Shown: positions 63,036 through 64,000 of the stretch, one piece after another
Position numbering within the stretch: position 1 is the stretch's first letter
Layout: the number at the start of each line of letters is the position of its first letter
Position numbers and translations under genes: made by a program
The notes under the pieces: model-generated
The model's input: only the letters and a program-made list of their open reading frames with translations
What the model was told of the DNA's origin: nothing
The model's database searches: none
Source of the DNA: Pandoraea pulmonicola
GTDB lineage: Bacteria; Pseudomonadota; Gammaproteobacteria; Burkholderiales; Burkholderiaceae
Length of the DNA: 64,000 nt
Reading direction: 5' to 3'
Assembly: GCF_000815105.2 (NCBI RefSeq)
Contig: NZ_CP010310.2
Coordinates: 3,348,001 to 3,412,000 of the forward strand

Positions 63036-63191
63036 GGGGCGAATCCTGATCTAGTGAATACGTGGAACCGTCGAACCGCGCATTTTACCTTGTTCGTCCG
63101 CGGTGCGTTCCAACATTCGTTGCGATGCGCGCCCCGGGGCACATCGCAACGTTCCTGTCGGAAAAGGTATCAGGAGAAGGTCAGCGGGCGC

Positions 63192-63761
63192 TCAGGGCTT
63201 CTTGTTCGGGTCCGTGCCCGGCGCGCCGGGGAACGGGAACGTGCTGAACATGTTCTTGGCCTGGCTCTGCATCTGTTCCTGCATCTGCACGAACAGGTTC
63301 TTCGACTGCTCGATGTAGTTGGTCATCATGCCCTGCATCATCGGCGCCTGCATGTTCATGAACTGCGCCCAGACATCAGGATTGAAGGCCGCGCCTTCGT
63401 AGATGCCCTTCGATTGATCGGCCAGCTTGTTCTGAATTTCGATGAACGTCTGGATGTTCTTCTCGAGATACGTCCCCATCATCCCTTGCAGCGCGTGGCC
63501 GTAGAAGCGGATGATCTGGGCGAGCATGGCGCTCGAGAACATCGGGACGCCGCCCGTTTCTTCTTCCAGAATGATCTGCAGCAGAATGCTGCGGGTCAGG
63601 TCCTCGCCCGTCTTGGCGTCGACGACCTTGAACTCCTCGGTCTCGAGTACCAATTGCTTCACATCGGCAAGGGTGATGTACGTACTGGTCTGGGTATCGT
63701 ACAGACGCCGGTTCGGATACTTTTTGATCAGGCGCTCGTCAGTCTTCTTGCTCGCGGTCAT
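63192..63761 (-). CDS. phaR: polyhydroxyalkanoate synthesis repressor PhaR
   Basis: The 189-residue protein begins with the PHB/PHA accumulation regulator DNA-binding domain (RLIKKYPNRRLYDTQTSTYI, TLADVKQLVLETEEFKVVDA). A central granule-binding region and a Met/Gln-rich C-terminal tail follow (QMQEQMQSQAKNMF). It represses phasin genes, and its own gene, until PHA granules sequester it. It lies downstream of phaB on the same strand, matching the phaC-phaA-phaB-phaR order of Burkholderiales. Confidence 0.94.
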   Translation of the reverse strand: MTASKKTDERLIKKYPNRRLYDTQTSTYITLADVKQLVLETEEFKVVDAKTGEDLTRSILLQIILEEETGGVPMFSSAMLAQIIRFYGHALQGMMGTYLEKNIQTFIEIQNKLADQSKGIYEGAAFNPDVWAQFMNMQAPMMQGMMTNYIEQSKNLFVQMQEQMQSQAKNMFSTFPFPGAPGTDPNKKP

Positions 63762-63792
63762 GCGGTGGGTTTCCTGCTTTTATGAAGGACTT

Positions 63793-63811
63793 CCCCGACC
63801 GACGGTCGGGG
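63793..63811. terminator. hairpin between phaB and phaR
   Basis: A perfect stem (ccccgacc / ggtcgggg) with a 3-base loop lies between the phaB stop and the phaR start. There is no T-run, so it may only weaken readthrough. Confidence 0.5.
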
Positions 63812-63917
63812 TTAGTCACATATTATCGATTCTAGGACGTTTGCTGCCATGCGGCAAAGCCCTAACCCGCAACGGGGGCATGGCGCCGTATTTCGGCTCG
63901 CGCCCGCCCGGCCCCCC

Positions 63918-64000
63918 TCAACCCATGTGCAGGCCGCCGTTGAGCGAGAAGTCCGCGCCCGTCGAGAAGCCCGAGTCCTCCGATGCCAGCCATGCCACGA
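63918..64000 (-). CDS. phaB: acetoacetyl-CoA reductase, 3' end
   Basis: Only the last 26 residues are in the window (partial at the right edge). They read VAWLASEDSGFSTGADFSLN followed by GGLHMG and a stop, the characteristic C-terminus of PhaB short-chain dehydrogenases. PhaB reduces acetoacetyl-CoA to 3-hydroxybutyryl-CoA for polyhydroxybutyrate. It is followed by phaR. Confidence 0.88.
   Translation of the reverse strand, partial: VAWLASEDSGFSTGADFSLNGGLHMG

Overview
The window looks like a chromosome segment from a GC-rich betaproteobacterium of the Burkholderiaceae. The core gene order (phaB-phaR-rimO, bktB, serB, argE, mfd-ispD-ispF, ahpD-ahpC, an envZ/ompR pair, hpnD-like) fits that family. 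My best guess is Pandoraea or a close relative, but the genus is an inference from gene style and is not proven by the sequence. The window falls into two halves separated by a tRNA-Leu(UAG) gene at about 36.1 kb.

Positions 1 to about 36.1 kb are accessory DNA: mixed base composition, many broken genes, insertion-sequence remnants and host-interaction genes. From left to right they hold: a secreted retropepsin-like protease (880-1776); AT-rich stretches with decayed small minus-strand ORFs and a diverged repeat; a broken copy of the 5' part of an SKWP-repeat effector (3344-4190); a halovibrin-like secreted protein (5063-6028) convergent with a large toxin that ends in a probable ADP-ribosyltransferase domain (6142-8832); an IS5-type remnant; and three very large effector-like genes. 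These are an LRR-NEL (IpaH-type) E3 ubiquitin ligase (9831-12026), an intact SKWP/RipS-type effector (12185-17506) and, convergent to it, a protein with nine 59-residue repeats and a SET-like C-terminus (17685-20984). No type III secretion apparatus genes are in the window. After an IS3-type remnant come a TonB-dependent copper receptor, an MmyB-like regulator with a divergent membrane protein, a truncated acetyltransferase next to an IS256 element, an MFS exporter followed by a broken adenylation gene, an orphan CfaE/CblD-type pilus-tip adhesin, and a scrap of prophage lysis genes (Rz with nested Rz1). The half ends with a five-gene arsenic resistance operon (arsR-arsI-arsC-acr3-arsH), an aminoglycoside-phosphotransferase-like gene, an IS66 scrap and a phage integrase C-terminus that abuts tRNA-Leu. 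I read this as a mosaic genomic island anchored at tRNA-Leu.

Positions 36.2-64 kb are dense, GC-rich core genome. They hold a squalene/phytoene-synthase-family gene, a DUF1501/DUF1800 pair, an OmpR/EnvZ two-component system, the peroxide-defence pair ahpC-ahpD behind a perfect palindrome, isoprenoid genes ispD-ispF, the transcription-repair coupling factor mfd and argE. They continue with an amino-acid utilisation cluster (MHS-type transporter, threonine-dehydratase-like enzyme, ornithine-cyclodeaminase-like enzyme, cysteine hydrolase, GlxA-type regulator), serB, a cystathionine beta-lyase-like gene, bktB, a KdgK-like sugar kinase, rimO, phaR and the 3' end of phaB. Convergent gene pairs here are separated by strong hairpins. 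The most novel content is the effector block at 9.8-21 kb, above all the repeat-plus-SET-like protein, together with the two adjacent putative NAD-consuming toxins at 5.0-8.8 kb.
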